This document shows positions 18,101-26,440 of a DNA stretch of 64,000 nucleotides, piece by piece. Where the stretch lies: positions 1 through 64,000 of the forward strand of contig JBCCHJ010000006.1 in assembly GCA_039028795.1 (NCBI GenBank). Direction: 5' to 3'. The notes under the pieces are model-generated. The model ran no database searches. It had not been told where the DNA came from and worked only from the letters and a program-made list of their open reading frames with translations. Numbering within the stretch: the stretch's first letter is position 1; each line of letters opens with the position of its first letter. The position numbers and the translations under genes are program-made. This DNA comes from Thermohalobaculum sp039028795. GTDB taxonomy: Bacteria > Pseudomonadota > Alphaproteobacteria > Rhodobacterales > Rhodobacteraceae.

Positions 18101-18552
18101 TCTGCCGAGCGGATGAATTGGGCGTCCGCTTCGACCAGGGTCAGGCGCACCGGCTGCACCCGTCCATGGATCAGATCAGAAAGATGAAAGCTCGTGCCCA
18201 AACGCGGTGCGCTGAACAAAGGAACACCGTCCAGGCTCTCAACGTTTACATCCTCAAACTGCAAACCGGCCGGGACGCGTCCATCGCCCAGGGTCAACAT
18301 CATCGCACCGGTCGACACCCTTACATCTTGCGAATGCTCATTCAGCTTGGCGGCGATCAGTTGCCCCAGGCCCGTCACCTCGATCGGTCCCTGCATCAGC
18401 CGCAGGCACAAAACTCCCGCCGCTAGTACAACGATGAAGATCAAAGACAGCACAACGCGCGAAATCAAAGACAGCGTCGAATTGCAGCACGTGCCTATCC
18501 ATCCGGCAAATCCTTGCCGGGGCGCCTTTGCAGGGCGTTTCTTGAATGCCAT
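15148..18552 (-). CDS. YhdP/AsmA-like giant envelope protein (DUF3971)
   Basis: 1134 residues: a basic N terminus, one membrane helix (about 31-52, VVLSLIFIVVLAAGVL), then about 1050 periplasmic residues of repeated beta strands with a DUF3971-type middle and an AsmA-like C-terminal region (FRKIWVPFSYDGGVVTLTDAIA, LKLNGTLDEDSELLDMVGVMSPAYALTG). AsmA-like proteins such as YhdP, TamB and YdbH form grooves that bridge the membranes and move phospholipids outward. Single gene, flanked by convergent gluQ and divergent bcp. Confidence 0.9.
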   Translation of the reverse strand: MAFKKRPAKAPRQGFAGWIGTCCNSTLSLISRVVLSLIFIVVLAAGVLCLRLMQGPIEVTGLGQLIAAKLNEHSQDVRVSTGAMMLTLGDGRVPAGLQFEDVNVESLDGVPLFSAPRLGTSFHLSDLIHGRVQPVRLTLVEADAQFIRSADGRIRFGLGQQAGIDLAVADGGSTTSDGLDAITSLIDNFVGDKDNAPELAELQLIEIIGANLIYDDRLDGGTWSTQDADLRITRNADGATAILQVDDIRSGTPGASLRVVAERRRGTGVTKARASFGRLDTTELANQLPALGWMKAFGATIEGAMQASFDERGGIAALVGELVAEDGVIRGLEPELPFDQILLRFLLDPEGGLIVDHGRFAATGIDAEIDALARLDRSDPDAPPGVSVQIGIKRVALDQPELFEKQIEFDDGQFALRWEPGPARVVLTDSWIGRDGLVAQINGQVRQNDEGAVTDLRVQIPEMSVEELIAHWPLDAAKNARTWVAENITRATIDDLIAQVRLGKGEPVLDIAFGYSALDSTYIEGMSPIQNASGRAFVNLSELHLDMAEGQVTPTKGQSLSLAGSRLVISDFEGFVTPADIEISARGPSQAVAALINQKPLSLLTKLGLKLDTIGGQSTVKADLNFPLISDLRVADVNAKAKAQLLDVKTTFPIGDAEPAEVRAKRLDLSADINRMELKGKASIDGAPVDLAWRENYGDGGVKRSVDLKGQLTPELLSRIGVEDLPFEGSAAFNLSVGQEGSAPATFLLDADLAKARIEITALDWTKKKGQRGQLKISGAMKDGPSIESLSLDTESLKASGSIQMTEDGGIAEARFDQVKMPGQMDVGANIRFGADGVPEIWITGRMLDVTQRLEGAGDRDERSKDPILLNLDVRQLRIGEKLVLTGAKGALVRDNAGALEGEIEGNLAERAPVKIGLDIKADGSGGIVLTSPDAGEALRAADLYRDARGGTLFLRAELGKREEPDLIGQLRIENVRVRSKATFREVLRGGGLEDAEEVVSNEGIGFRKIWVPFSYDGGVVTLTDAIAVSPMLGLKLNGTLDEDSELLDMVGVMSPAYALTGALNDIPLLGDLLGGEGEGLLAMTFTLKGQMRDPNFSINPLSILTPGLLRRVFTGRGDPSGGPEREFDEREDR

Positions 18553-18711
18553 GGCGTCACGCCATCCTGTTCGCCAAATGCCTCGGTGCCGCAGTCTGCG
18601 CCGCGTCTTGTCAGGCTGCCTCTGCGGTCTATTTTCGCCATAGACGGGTGCGATTCAAGCCCTGGTCCTTCAAATCTCTGACAAACACCAACTGCAAAGG
18701 ACATTTACGCG

Positions 18712-19179
18712 ATGGCAGAGCTTCAAGTTGGCGACAAGGCGCCTGATTTTTCGTTGCCCGCAAATGGCGACCAGACAATTTCGCTGAAAGATCACAAGGG
18801 CAAGAAGGTCGTGTTGTATTTCTATCCCAAGGATGACACGCCGGGTTGCACGAAGGAAGCGGTGGGCTTCTCCGAACATCTCGGTGATTTTGAAGCGGCA
18901 GGCGCGGTAGTCCTGGGGATGTCAAAGGACCCCGTCAAAAAGCACGATAAGTTCGTCGCCAAACACGAACTGGGCGTGTCCCTCTTGTCCGATGAGAACG
19001 ACGCGGTGACCGAGGCTTATGGCGCATGGGTCGAAAAATCGATGTATGGCAAAAAGTACATGGGGATCGAGCGGTCGACATTCCTGATTGGCGAGGACGG
19101 CAAACTCCTTCAGATCTGGCGCAAGGTGAAGGTTCCCGGGCATGTCGAAGCGGTACTGGAGGCTGTGAAAGCCGCGTGA
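18712..19179 (+). CDS. bcp: Thioredoxin-dependent thiol peroxidase, BCP subfamily, lacking the usual second Cys
   Basis: 155 residues, peroxiredoxin fold. The peroxidatic Cys is C46 in TPGCTKEAVGF, with the preceding FYPKDDTPGCT typical of BCP/PrxQ. In E. coli BCP the resolving Cys lies five residues on (CTxEAC); here that position is Val51 and no other Cys is present, so the enzyme would act as a 1-Cys type or rely on another thiol. AAGGA upstream of the ATG. The stop overlaps the next gene's GTG by 4 bases. Confidence 0.95.
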   Translation: MAELQVGDKAPDFSLPANGDQTISLKDHKGKKVVLYFYPKDDTPGCTKEAVGFSEHLGDFEAAGAVVLGMSKDPVKKHDKFVAKHELGVSLLSDENDAVTEAYGAWVEKSMYGKKYMGIERSTFLIGEDGKLLQIWRKVKVPGHVEAVLEAVKAA

Positions 19180-20006
19180 GCGAACATTTGGCAGACGGCT
19201 TGGCCGCGGCGGCGGTACGGGTTCTGATCACGGCAGATCCGTGGGAAAAAACGGATCTGTCCCGCGCCACCGCTGCAGAATGGCGGGCAGCCCGGCAGAA
19301 TGGGCATCTTCCTGCGATTGGAACGGGAACTCCGCCGGACAAACCTGCCCGCCCGGCACAGCCTGTGCTGAAAGAGCCGCGCGATGTGCCCAGACGGCGG
19401 CCGGGCTCTGCCGCGGGCCGAACCGCTCTGCTTCATGCAATCGCGCATATCGAATTGAACGCGGTCGATCTGCATTGGGATATCGTCGCCCGGTTCGCCG
19501 ATGTCTCCATGCCGGCCGGGTACTATGATGATTGGGTCCAGGCGGCGGATGAAGAATCGAAGCATTTCAAACTGCTTTCAGACCGTCTGGAAGCATACGA
19601 ATCGTCATATGGCGCGCTGGATGCCCATGCAGGCATGTGGCGTGCGGCGGCGGACACGGCAGAGGACCTTCTAGGTCGCCTGGCGATCGTTCCCATGGTG
19701 CTGGAGGCGCGCGGATTGGACGTCACCCCTGGGATGATCGAGATGTTCCGCAAGGCCGATGACCCGGACAGCGTTGCGGCCCTGGAAGTGATTTATGCCG
19801 AAGAGGTCGGGCATGTCGCCTATGGCTCAAAATGGTTCCACTTCCTCTGCGGACGGCACGAAGAAGACCCAAAAGAAGCGTTCCACAGCCTGGTGCGGAA
19901 GTACTTTGACGGCGCGTTGAAGCCGCCCTTTAATGACGAGAAACGGACCGAAGCCGGACTCCCCCTGGACTACTATTGGCCTTTGACCGACGCAGTCACT
20001 GGTTGA
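19176..20006 (+). CDS. DUF455 ferritin-like protein
   Basis: 276 residues starting at a GTG that overlaps the bcp stop (GTGA), so translationally coupled to the peroxidase. Helical ferritin-like fold of the DUF455 family, with candidate diiron ligands in HAIAHIELNAVDLHWD, AADEESKHF, LEARGLDVTPGM and YAEEVGHVAYG. Activity is not established; some relatives resemble tRNA-(ms2io6A)-hydroxylase MiaE. Coupling to a peroxidase is compatible with an oxygen-dependent or oxidative-stress role. Confidence 0.85.
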   Translation: MSEHLADGLAAAAVRVLITADPWEKTDLSRATAAEWRAARQNGHLPAIGTGTPPDKPARPAQPVLKEPRDVPRRRPGSAAGRTALLHAIAHIELNAVDLHWDIVARFADVSMPAGYYDDWVQAADEESKHFKLLSDRLEAYESSYGALDAHAGMWRAAADTAEDLLGRLAIVPMVLEARGLDVTPGMIEMFRKADDPDSVAALEVIYAEEVGHVAYGSKWFHFLCGRHEEDPKEAFHSLVRKYFDGALKPPFNDEKRTEAGLPLDYYWPLTDAVTG

Positions 20007-20227
20007 TTCGCAATATGCGATTTCCACCGGCGTCACTCCCTGCGAGATTAAGGCGAAAATGTGCTAGAAGCCTAAAAACTCATTAAAATTTGCACTAAAA
20101 CTCAAAAACTGTTGCACGTCATCGCGACCCATCCTAACAGTTGCAGAAAGGGCGCAGTTAATCAAAAAAAGGTCCACGGGTGACGCGTATACGGCGCGTG
20201 TTCACACCGGACTCGCAAGAGGAACAC

Positions 20228-21562
20228 ATGGCGGGCAGCGTGTTTTATTCTCTCAACCAAGCTTTGGGGCGTGTCTTCCCAGAACGACGTATATACGTTC
20301 GGTCGGACGCGCGTACGCGATATTGGACGTTCAGCCCAATATCGCAATGCGGCGCGAGCATGGTCGTCGCCGGATTTCTGGGATGGAGTGCACTTACATC
20401 CTATGCGTTCATCGCGAAGGCAATGGACGGGCGCACGGCTGAAAACCGTTTGGCGGCGACTCAGGAAACATATGAGATTCAACTTGAAGCGCTGCGCGAA
20501 CAGCAGCGGCTGGTTGAAGAAGAACTGAACCGGTCGAACGCGCGCGGCGATGCCGTGACCCGCGAACTGTCTGCAAAACAGCGGATCCTGGTCGAAACGG
20601 CGACGCGGCTTCAAGATGCCGATGCCGAGCTTGCGGGCCTGCGCACCGAATACGAATTGCTCGTCACGGCGCGTCGCGCCGAACGCGAGCAGATCAATGA
20701 GTTGAACGAGCGGATCATCTCTTTGCGTCTGGCGGTGGCTGAAGCCGAGCGCGAAGATGCCGCGATGGAAGATACGCTGGCCACCTTCAGCGAAACGATG
20801 AAGGATGTGATCGCAGCGCGCGACAACGCCAGCAGCCGCGCCTTGGCCCTTTCGGGACGTGTCGGCGATCTGGAAACCGAGATTGCCCAGTGGGAAGGCC
20901 GTGAAGAACAGCTTCTCTCGCAACTTGAAGAAGCAACGAATTCGTCATTGGATTCGCTCGATAAATTGTTCGTCGGAACTGATCTCAATCTCGAATCTAT
21001 CCTGAAGCAGACGAAACGGGATTACACGGGCCGCGGTGGCGGACCGGTTGAATCCGATGAAGAGGGTGCCGCGTCCTCGGTCGACAATGGCGAACGCGTT
21101 GCGGCGCTGATGACGGATCTCGAGCGGATGAGCCTGATGCGGGTCGCGATCGAGCGCCTGCCCTTCGGCCATCCGACAACGGGCGCCAGGCTGACCTCGG
21201 GCTTTGGTCCGCGGCGTGATCCCTTCAATCGCCGCATCAGGATGCACAATGGTGTCGACTTCGCGGCCCCGCACGGCACTCCGATCTATGCAACCGCAGA
21301 TGGCGTCGTGTCATTTTCAGGCCGTCAGCGTGGATATGGCATCATTGTAAAAATTCGGCATGCGTTTGGCTTCGAAACCGTCTATGCTCACCTAAGCAAG
21401 AGTCGCGTAAAGGTCGGTCAACGCGTAGAGCGCGGTGATCGTATCGCAGATATGGGGAATACCGGGCGCAGCACGGGAACCCACCTGCACTACGAAATCC
21501 GGATCGGCGACAAACCCGTCAACCCGAAGAAGTTTATAAAGGCTGCCCGCAATGTTCTCTAA
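20228..21562 (+). CDS. M23-family peptidoglycan endopeptidase with DUF5930 and coiled coil
   Basis: 444 residues from the ATG at 20228 (AAGAGGA just upstream; a GTG at 20180 is less likely). An N-terminal RIYVRSD...RYWTFSP segment of the DUF5930 type, one membrane helix (about 40-60), a long coiled coil (about 75-250), and a C-terminal LytM/M23 domain. Zinc ligands are present: HNGVD (His, Asp) and THLHYE (His-x-His). It probably trims peptidoglycan at a scaffold-defined place. The last 11 bases overlap the bactofilin gene, a common and functionally meaningful pairing. Confidence 0.93.
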   Translation: MAGSVFYSLNQALGRVFPERRIYVRSDARTRYWTFSPISQCGASMVVAGFLGWSALTSYAFIAKAMDGRTAENRLAATQETYEIQLEALREQQRLVEEELNRSNARGDAVTRELSAKQRILVETATRLQDADAELAGLRTEYELLVTARRAEREQINELNERIISLRLAVAEAEREDAAMEDTLATFSETMKDVIAARDNASSRALALSGRVGDLETEIAQWEGREEQLLSQLEEATNSSLDSLDKLFVGTDLNLESILKQTKRDYTGRGGGPVESDEEGAASSVDNGERVAALMTDLERMSLMRVAIERLPFGHPTTGARLTSGFGPRRDPFNRRIRMHNGVDFAAPHGTPIYATADGVVSFSGRQRGYGIIVKIRHAFGFETVYAHLSKSRVKVGQRVERGDRIADMGNTGRSTGTHLHYEIRIGDKPVNPKKFIKAARNVL

Positions 21563-22082
21563 GAGCAAGATCAGCGAAACCCCACCGGCAGGAAAGGACA
21601 CGAAAATGGCACCTCCCGCTGCGTCGGATGCACCGAAAACCGATACTCCGGCAGCTGCCCCGGCAGCGTCAGCATCGTCTTTCCAGGCGAAGCCGAAACC
21701 TTCCCCGTCATTGTTGTCCAGTGACCTGAATATCAAAGGCAACGTCACGTCGTCGGGCGATATTCAGATCGAAGGCACCATCGAAGGTGATGTTCGCGCC
21801 CATCTGCTGACCGTCGGCGAAAGCGCGACAATCCGCGGTGAAGTCATTGCGGATGATGTCGTCGTCAATGGCCGCGTGATCGGTCGTGTCCGCGGTCTGA
21901 AGGTTCGTCTGACCTCCTCGGCCAAAGTCGAAGGCGATATCGTTCACAAGACAATCGCGATCGAAAGCGGTGCACACTTCGAAGGCTCGGTGCAGCGCCA
22001 GGAAGATCCGCTTGGCGAATCCGGCAACAAGAAGCCGGTGTCTTCGGCGGCATCAAAGGCTGTTGAAACAGCCGCTGAATAA
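21552..22082 (+). CDS. Bactofilin
   Basis: 176 residues. A disordered Pro/Ala-rich N terminus (1-50), the bactofilin beta-helix (about 52-150: DLNIKGNVTSSGDIQIEGTIEGDV, repeated hydrophobic turns), and a low-complexity tail. Bactofilins polymerise without nucleotide and position cell-wall enzymes. It overlaps the end of the M23 peptidase gene by 11 bases; the two are an operon closed by a strong terminator. Confidence 0.95.
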   Translation: MFSKSKISETPPAGKDTKMAPPAASDAPKTDTPAAAPAASASSFQAKPKPSPSLLSSDLNIKGNVTSSGDIQIEGTIEGDVRAHLLTVGESATIRGEVIADDVVVNGRVIGRVRGLKVRLTSSAKVEGDIVHKTIAIESGAHFEGSVQRQEDPLGESGNKKPVSSAASKAVETAAE

Positions 22083-22108
22083 GCCGCTAAATCACCGTCA
22101 TAATGCAG

Positions 22109-22138
22109 AAAAGCGCGATCACCGATCGCGCTTTTTCT
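22109..22138 (+). terminator. Intrinsic terminator of the M23 peptidase-bactofilin operon
   Basis: AAGCGCGATC (22111-22120), loop ACC, GATCGCGCTT (22124-22133), followed by TTTCTTATT. The A-run on the left allows it to work for the convergent ctrA transcript as well. Confidence 0.9.
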
Positions 22139-22195
22139 TATTTATCAGAGCTCTGTACCTGAAACCTGAAGCTTCACCTCTGCCGGTGAAACGTG

Positions 22196-22885
22196 TCAGG
22201 CAACCTCTTCCACCGGATCGCGCAGTACATAGCCACGTCCCCAGACGGTTTCGATATAGTTCGCACCGCCAGTGGAAAGCGCCAGCTTCTTGCGCAGCTT
22301 ACAGATGAAGACGTCGATGATCTTCACCTCGGGTTCATCCATGCCACCATAGAGATGATTCAAGAACATCTCTTTGGTCAGAGTCGAGCCCTTGCGCAGC
22401 GAAAGCAGCTCCAGCATCTGGTATTCTTTGCCGGTCAAGTGAACGGGGTGCCCGTTCGCTTCCACTGTCTTGGCGTCCAGGTTCACAGCAACCTTGCCCG
22501 TTCGAATACTCGACTGGGCATGGCCTTTCGACCGCCGAACAATGGCATGGATTCTTGCCACTAGTTCTTCGCGGTTGAATGGTTTTGTCAGATAATCGTC
22601 CGCGCCGACCCCGAACCCTTTGATCTTATTGTCCGCTGCGTCAAACCCGGACAGGATCAGTGTCGGCGTCTCGCATTTCGACATGCGCAGTTTGCGCAGT
22701 ACTTCGTACCCGTCGATATCCGGAAGCGACAGATCCAATATGATCAAGTCGTAGTCATACAGTTTCGCAAGCTCTATACCCTCCTCACCAGAATCGGTGA
22801 CGTAGGTATTGAGATCGGCCTTCTTGAGCATTAACTCGATGCTCTCGGCGGTCGATGGATCATCCTCTATCAGTAGGATCCGCAT
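22196..22885 (-). CDS. ctrA: Cell-cycle response regulator CtrA
   Basis: 229 residues. Receiver domain with phospho-acceptor D51 (LIILDLSLPDIDGYEVL) and acidic pocket IEDD, then an OmpR-type winged helix (KEYQMLELLSLRKGSTLTKEMFLNHLYGG, VWGRGYVLRDP). The sequence matches CtrA closely throughout. CtrA controls motility, gene transfer agents and division-linked traits in Rhodobacterales by binding TTAA-N7-TTAA sites. It is fed by ChpT, present at 56.9 kb, and antagonised by SciP, encoded just upstream. Its C terminus (EEVA) ends in Ala like degradable relatives. Confidence 0.97.
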   Translation of the reverse strand: MRILLIEDDPSTAESIELMLKKADLNTYVTDSGEEGIELAKLYDYDLIILDLSLPDIDGYEVLRKLRMSKCETPTLILSGFDAADNKIKGFGVGADDYLTKPFNREELVARIHAIVRRSKGHAQSSIRTGKVAVNLDAKTVEANGHPVHLTGKEYQMLELLSLRKGSTLTKEMFLNHLYGGMDEPEVKIIDVFICKLRKKLALSTGGANYIETVWGRGYVLRDPVEEVA

Positions 22886-22981
22886 GAGGTACTCCGTTTG
22901 CCAGCTGGCTACTCATCTACGCGATGGTTAACGGAAACTAGTAAACGGATTATTACCGACGCAGGAAAAATGCGTAAAGCC

Positions 22982-23251
22982 TCATTCTGAGGATGAACGC
23001 ACGTGATTTATCTTGGTGACACAGAGCCCACGCATGCCGAACCTGGACATAGCAGCTTTCCAGCAATCGTATTCTTCTGCGGTTATGTCATATCTTTCGA
23101 AGGCTTCTTCTTCGGTTAGTAGACCGCCTTCTACGGCCGCCACGACCCGTGCTTTTCGTCGTGGTACCCAGCGCCGCGTATTCGGCGCCGGGAGATCGGC
23201 GACGGTCATTCTTTCACCGTCTGGCCCGATCACAAAGGATGCGGTATCCAT
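22982..23251 (-). CDS. sciP: SciP-type CtrA inhibitor (DUF1153)
   Basis: 89 residues of the DUF1153 family: FVIGPDGERMTVADLP, RRWVPRRKARVVAAVEGGLLTEEEA (helix-turn-helix), YDITAEEYDCWKAA. In Caulobacter SciP binds CtrA and blocks activation of its promoters. The ATG at 23251 is used; a TTG three codons earlier is too close to the G-rich ribosome site. It lies 96 bases upstream of ctrA, in the same direction, so inhibitor and target are encoded together. Confidence 0.93.
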   Translation of the reverse strand: MDTASFVIGPDGERMTVADLPAPNTRRWVPRRKARVVAAVEGGLLTEEEAFERYDITAEEYDCWKAAMSRFGMRGLCVTKINHVRSSSE

Positions 23252-23370
23252 GAGTAACAAACCCCCGTACTCTCAGTTCACAAGATCAGATCCTATGTGA
23301 CTGCGATTAAAGGGAAATGAAGCTCAGGCTTAGTCCTGATTCGAGGCAGAAATTCAGAGTTGGTCCCACT

Positions 23371-24498
23371 ATGGCGCAGAAGAATTCACTGGGATTTACG
23401 AAATCGCCCGAAATGACACGGGTTGTTGTCGCAATGTCGGGCGGCGTCGACAGCTCTGTGGTTGCCGGATTGTTAAAATCCGAAGGCTACGACGTCGTGG
23501 GAATCACCTTGCAGTTGTACGATCACGGGGCCGTCCTGGCGAAAAAGGGGGCATGCTGTGCGGGCCGCGATATCCATGACGCACGGCGCGTGGCCGAGAC
23601 GATGGGCTTCCCCCACTACGTTCTGGACTATGAGAATAAATTTCGCGATGCGGTGGTCGAAGAGTTCGCTGAACAGTATTTGGCGGGCGCCACACCGATT
23701 CCCTGCATCCGCTGCAACGAACGGGTGAAGTTCCGGGATCTCTTGGAAACCGCGAAGGATCTCGACGCCGACTGCATGGCGACCGGGCATTATATTCAGC
23801 GAATGGAGGGACCCGGCGGCGCTGAACTGCACCGCGCAGCGGATCCGAACCGGGATCAGTCCTATTTCCTGTTCTCGACCACTCAGGAACAGCTCGATTT
23901 CCTTCGCTTTCCGTTGGGCCATCTGGCGACCAAGGACGAAACCCGGGCGCTGGCACGGCAGTTCGGGCTGCCTGTGGCGGACAAACCCGACAGCCAGGAT
24001 ATCTGCTTCGTGCCTAGCGGCGGCTATGCCGCGATTATCGAGAAGCTGCGCCCCGGCGCCGCCGAAGCCGGTGATATCGTGCATCTGGATGGCCGGGTGC
24101 TGGGCCAGCATAAAGGGATTATCCACTACACGATCGGCCAGCGCCGCGGTATCGGCATCGGCGGGGGCGAGCCGCTCTATGTGGTCAGGCTCGATCCCGA
24201 AAAGCGCCACGTCATCGTCGGCCCGCGCGAGGCCCTGGCAACCCGCACAGTTCCGATCGGCGATATCAACTGGATTGGCGACGGCGCGTTTCAGGACGCG
24301 CCGGACGATGGCCACGAGGTTTTGGTGAAGGTCCGCTCGACCCGCCCCCCTGCCCCTGCCCGCGTCGCGCCGAAGGATGATCGCGCAGATGTGACACTTC
24401 TGAACCCCGAAGAAGGCGTTGCCCCGGGTCAGGCCTGCGTGTTCTATGCGCCCGACAACAGCCGGGTATTGGGCGGAGGATGGATCGGCCGTGCGTAG
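23371..24498 (+). CDS. mnmA: tRNA-specific 2-thiouridylase
   Basis: 375 residues from the ATG at 23371; an in-frame ATG at 23317 is possible, but homologues begin near MAQKNSLGF. MnmA inserts sulphur at U34 of Lys, Glu and Gln tRNAs. The PP-loop AMSGGVDSSVV, the first catalytic Cys in PIPCIRCNERVKF, the second in QDICFVPSG, and the ATGHY and KPDSQD segments are all present. The stop overlaps the GTG start of the DUF2059 gene by 8 bases. Confidence 0.97.
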   Translation: MAQKNSLGFTKSPEMTRVVVAMSGGVDSSVVAGLLKSEGYDVVGITLQLYDHGAVLAKKGACCAGRDIHDARRVAETMGFPHYVLDYENKFRDAVVEEFAEQYLAGATPIPCIRCNERVKFRDLLETAKDLDADCMATGHYIQRMEGPGGAELHRAADPNRDQSYFLFSTTQEQLDFLRFPLGHLATKDETRALARQFGLPVADKPDSQDICFVPSGGYAAIIEKLRPGAAEAGDIVHLDGRVLGQHKGIIHYTIGQRRGIGIGGGEPLYVVRLDPEKRHVIVGPREALATRTVPIGDINWIGDGAFQDAPDDGHEVLVKVRSTRPPAPARVAPKDDRADVTLLNPEEGVAPGQACVFYAPDNSRVLGGGWIGRA

Positions 24499-25048
24499 AT
24501 GGACTGCAGCTTTGGCGCTCTGCGCCGTTTTGATCGCCCCGGCGGCGCCACAGGCGGCAGATGCGCCTTCGGAACCCTCCCAGGCGGCCATGACCTTCGT
24601 GCTGGGCTTCTCGGACACGCACCTCACGGGCATGCTGCAACGCATCGGATCACAGCAACCTGTGTTGGTGGCGGCCAGTCAGGTGAATTCCCAACTGCTG
24701 GTGGCCGTCTTCGAATCTGAAATCGCCCAGGCGCTGAAAGTCTATGGTCCGGAATGGCAGCGCAACTTGGCGCTTTCCTGGACACCGTTGCTGACCGAGG
24801 ATGAGCTGCATTCATTGGCAACGCAGGGCGCCGGCTCGCCCTATACGGACAAGTACCTGGAACTGCGTAGCGAGGCCGGCAAGACGATGCAATCGCTCAG
24901 CCAGGACCTCTTTAAACAAATTCTCTCTGAAGTTGTCGACAAGACGATGCAGCAGATGGGCGATCCGGCCGCTGACGCAGCGCCCTCTGATGCAGAACCC
25001 TCAGATGCTGAGCAGTCCGAGACTGAACCGTCCGAGGCAAAAGAATAG
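24491..25048 (+). CDS. DUF2059-type exported protein
   Basis: 185 residues from a GTG with GGAGG 10 bases upstream, overlapping mnmA. N-terminal signal peptide (RRWTAALALCAVLIAPAAPQAADA), then a helical domain resembling DUF2059 (QILSEVVDKTMQQM) and a C-terminal acidic tail with repeated SDAE/SETE units. Periplasmic, function unknown. The DUF2059 label is moderate; no catalytic motif is visible. Confidence 0.65.
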   Translation: MRRWTAALALCAVLIAPAAPQAADAPSEPSQAAMTFVLGFSDTHLTGMLQRIGSQQPVLVAASQVNSQLLVAVFESEIAQALKVYGPEWQRNLALSWTPLLTEDELHSLATQGAGSPYTDKYLELRSEAGKTMQSLSQDLFKQILSEVVDKTMQQMGDPAADAAPSDAEPSDAEQSETEPSEAKE

Positions 25049-25132
25049 CCCCTCTCGAACCGCGCGAAACTGTGACCTCTGGTGACTGTCGGCGGTGCTA
25101 GGATCGCGCGTCCGACGAACCGGGGATCCGAC

Positions 25133-25846
25133 ATGCGCCATTTCCTGTTATTCGCCGCGCTCTTGCTGCCGAACCTGGCCGGGGCGGAAACGGTGACCTT
25201 TTCTGCAGAGGATGGCGTGACCGTCACCGCCGATCTCAGCCGCCCGGACGGCGATGCGAAAGCTGTGATCGTGCTCTTCCATATGGCCGGCGCCAGCCGC
25301 GGCGAATATCGCGACATAGCCCCGCGATTGTTGCAGCTCGGCTATGCGACGCTGGCGGTGGACCAACGGTCCGGCGGGGCGTTTAACGGTGTCACCAACG
25401 CCACCGTCAAAGCGGCAGGCGGATCCGGCGAATTCATCGACGCTGTCCCCGATATGAAAGCCGCGGCGGCCTGGGCCCGGCAGAACATCGCGCCAAAGGT
25501 CGCCGTGATTGGGTCGTCCTATTCGGCCGCTCTGGTTTTGGTCCTGTCAGGCCGTGACCCCGAATTTGCCGATGCGGTGATGGCCTTCTCGCCCGGCGAA
25601 TATTTCGGCTCGTCCAATTTCGTGAGGGATGCATTGGAAGGCGCCAAATCGCCCATTTTCATGACCGCCGCACGCAGCGAACAAGGACAATGGCAACCAT
25701 TCGCGTTCGCAACCGCCGCCCCGGTGACCCCGTTTCAACCGAACGGCGCCGGGCGTCATGGGGCTACGGCATTGGTGTCGGCGGATGGGGTGGAATACTG
25801 GGCGGCGTTAGAGAAATTCCTGGCGGCCCACTTCCCACCCAAATAG
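25133..25846 (+). CDS. Exported alpha/beta hydrolase
   Basis: 237 residues from the ATG at 25133 (GGGGA upstream). Signal peptide MRHFLLFAALLLPNLAGA, then an alpha/beta-hydrolase fold: VIVLFHMAGASRGEY (oxyanion region), VAVIGSSYSAAL (nucleophile Ser in G-x-S-x-S/A), a C-terminal His in GRHGA. Substrate unknown; the fold is closest to dienelactone-hydrolase-like small esterases. Follows the DUF2059 gene after 84 bases. Confidence 0.85.
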   Translation: MRHFLLFAALLLPNLAGAETVTFSAEDGVTVTADLSRPDGDAKAVIVLFHMAGASRGEYRDIAPRLLQLGYATLAVDQRSGGAFNGVTNATVKAAGGSGEFIDAVPDMKAAAAWARQNIAPKVAVIGSSYSAALVLVLSGRDPEFADAVMAFSPGEYFGSSNFVRDALEGAKSPIFMTAARSEQGQWQPFAFATAAPVTPFQPNGAGRHGATALVSADGVEYWAALEKFLAAHFPPK

Positions 25847-25868
25847 GGAACTTCAACTGCCTATGTGT

Positions 25869-26360
25869 TTAGTCAGAGATCTGCGCGGTCTCGAAGATCT
25901 CCCAGGCCATGGCGAAATCCGGCGGTCCTAACTCGGTCTGCTGTGAGGCCCGCATCATCAGGGCGCCCTTGGGTGTTTCCTTGATCGCGTTGAGTTGCCA
26001 AACTTGGCCGCCCGACCCTCCATCCAGTTCTTCAATCTTATAGCGCGCCAGGCCGTCGGTGATGCGGCGCTCTTCCGTCGCGTCCGGCAGGGCTCCATCG
26101 GGTTGCAAATCGATGCGCACCTGCAAAGGTGTTCTGATTTGTCCGCTTTCGGTGAAGATGACCGCTTTCGGCTCACTCTTTGCCGTGAAGCCCTCGGGCG
26201 CCCTGACCGAGATACCGCCACCCTGGAAGGAAACCGCTGCCGAAGTAGCAGCCTGCCCGGTCGCTTGATGTTGCCCATCGACATCGGACCGGTCTTGGCT
26301 GGCGACAAACATCAACGCCACCCCTGCACCAACAACAATTCCAATCTGCTTGAGCTTCAT
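25869..26360 (-). CDS. Exported protein of unknown function, paralogue of its upstream neighbour
   Basis: 163 residues from the ATG at 26360. An N-terminal hydrophobic anchor or signal (KLKQIGIVVGAGVALMFVASQ), then a small beta-rich domain: GGISVRAPEGFTAKSE, TPLQVRIDLQ, VWQLNAIKETPKGALMMRASQQTE and FAMAWEIFETA. The adjacent gene at 26441-26902 shows the same order of strands and the same FA-x-AW ending, so the pair arose by duplication. Convergent with the hydrolase gene. Confidence 0.7.
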   Translation of the reverse strand: MKLKQIGIVVGAGVALMFVASQDRSDVDGQHQATGQAATSAAVSFQGGGISVRAPEGFTAKSEPKAVIFTESGQIRTPLQVRIDLQPDGALPDATEERRITDGLARYKIEELDGGSGGQVWQLNAIKETPKGALMMRASQQTELGPPDFAMAWEIFETAQISD

Positions 26361-26440
26361 CGCCCACCGAAAACAGTTTCTATACCTCAGATATGGAGAG
26401 CGGCGCACATAGGGTCAAGACGAGCGGTCTTTCCGACCCC

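Noticed and set aside
20086..20112. Repeated CTAAAAACTC/CTAAAACTC upstream of the M23 peptidase as an iteron-like array
   Set aside because: Only two irregular copies in an AT-rich promoter region.
22928..22945. TTAAC half site upstream of ctrA as a possible autoregulatory box
   Set aside because: The second half (TAGT after 7 bases) does not match; only a half site remains.
23473..24645. Long minus-strand open frame opposite mnmA
   Set aside because: mnmA is unmistakable on the other strand; the frame has typical antisense composition.
24960..25030. Repeated GATGCxGA units at the end of the DUF2059 gene as a possible CRISPR-like or tandem repeat
   Set aside because: They simply encode the acidic SDAE/SETE tail and show no spacer structure.
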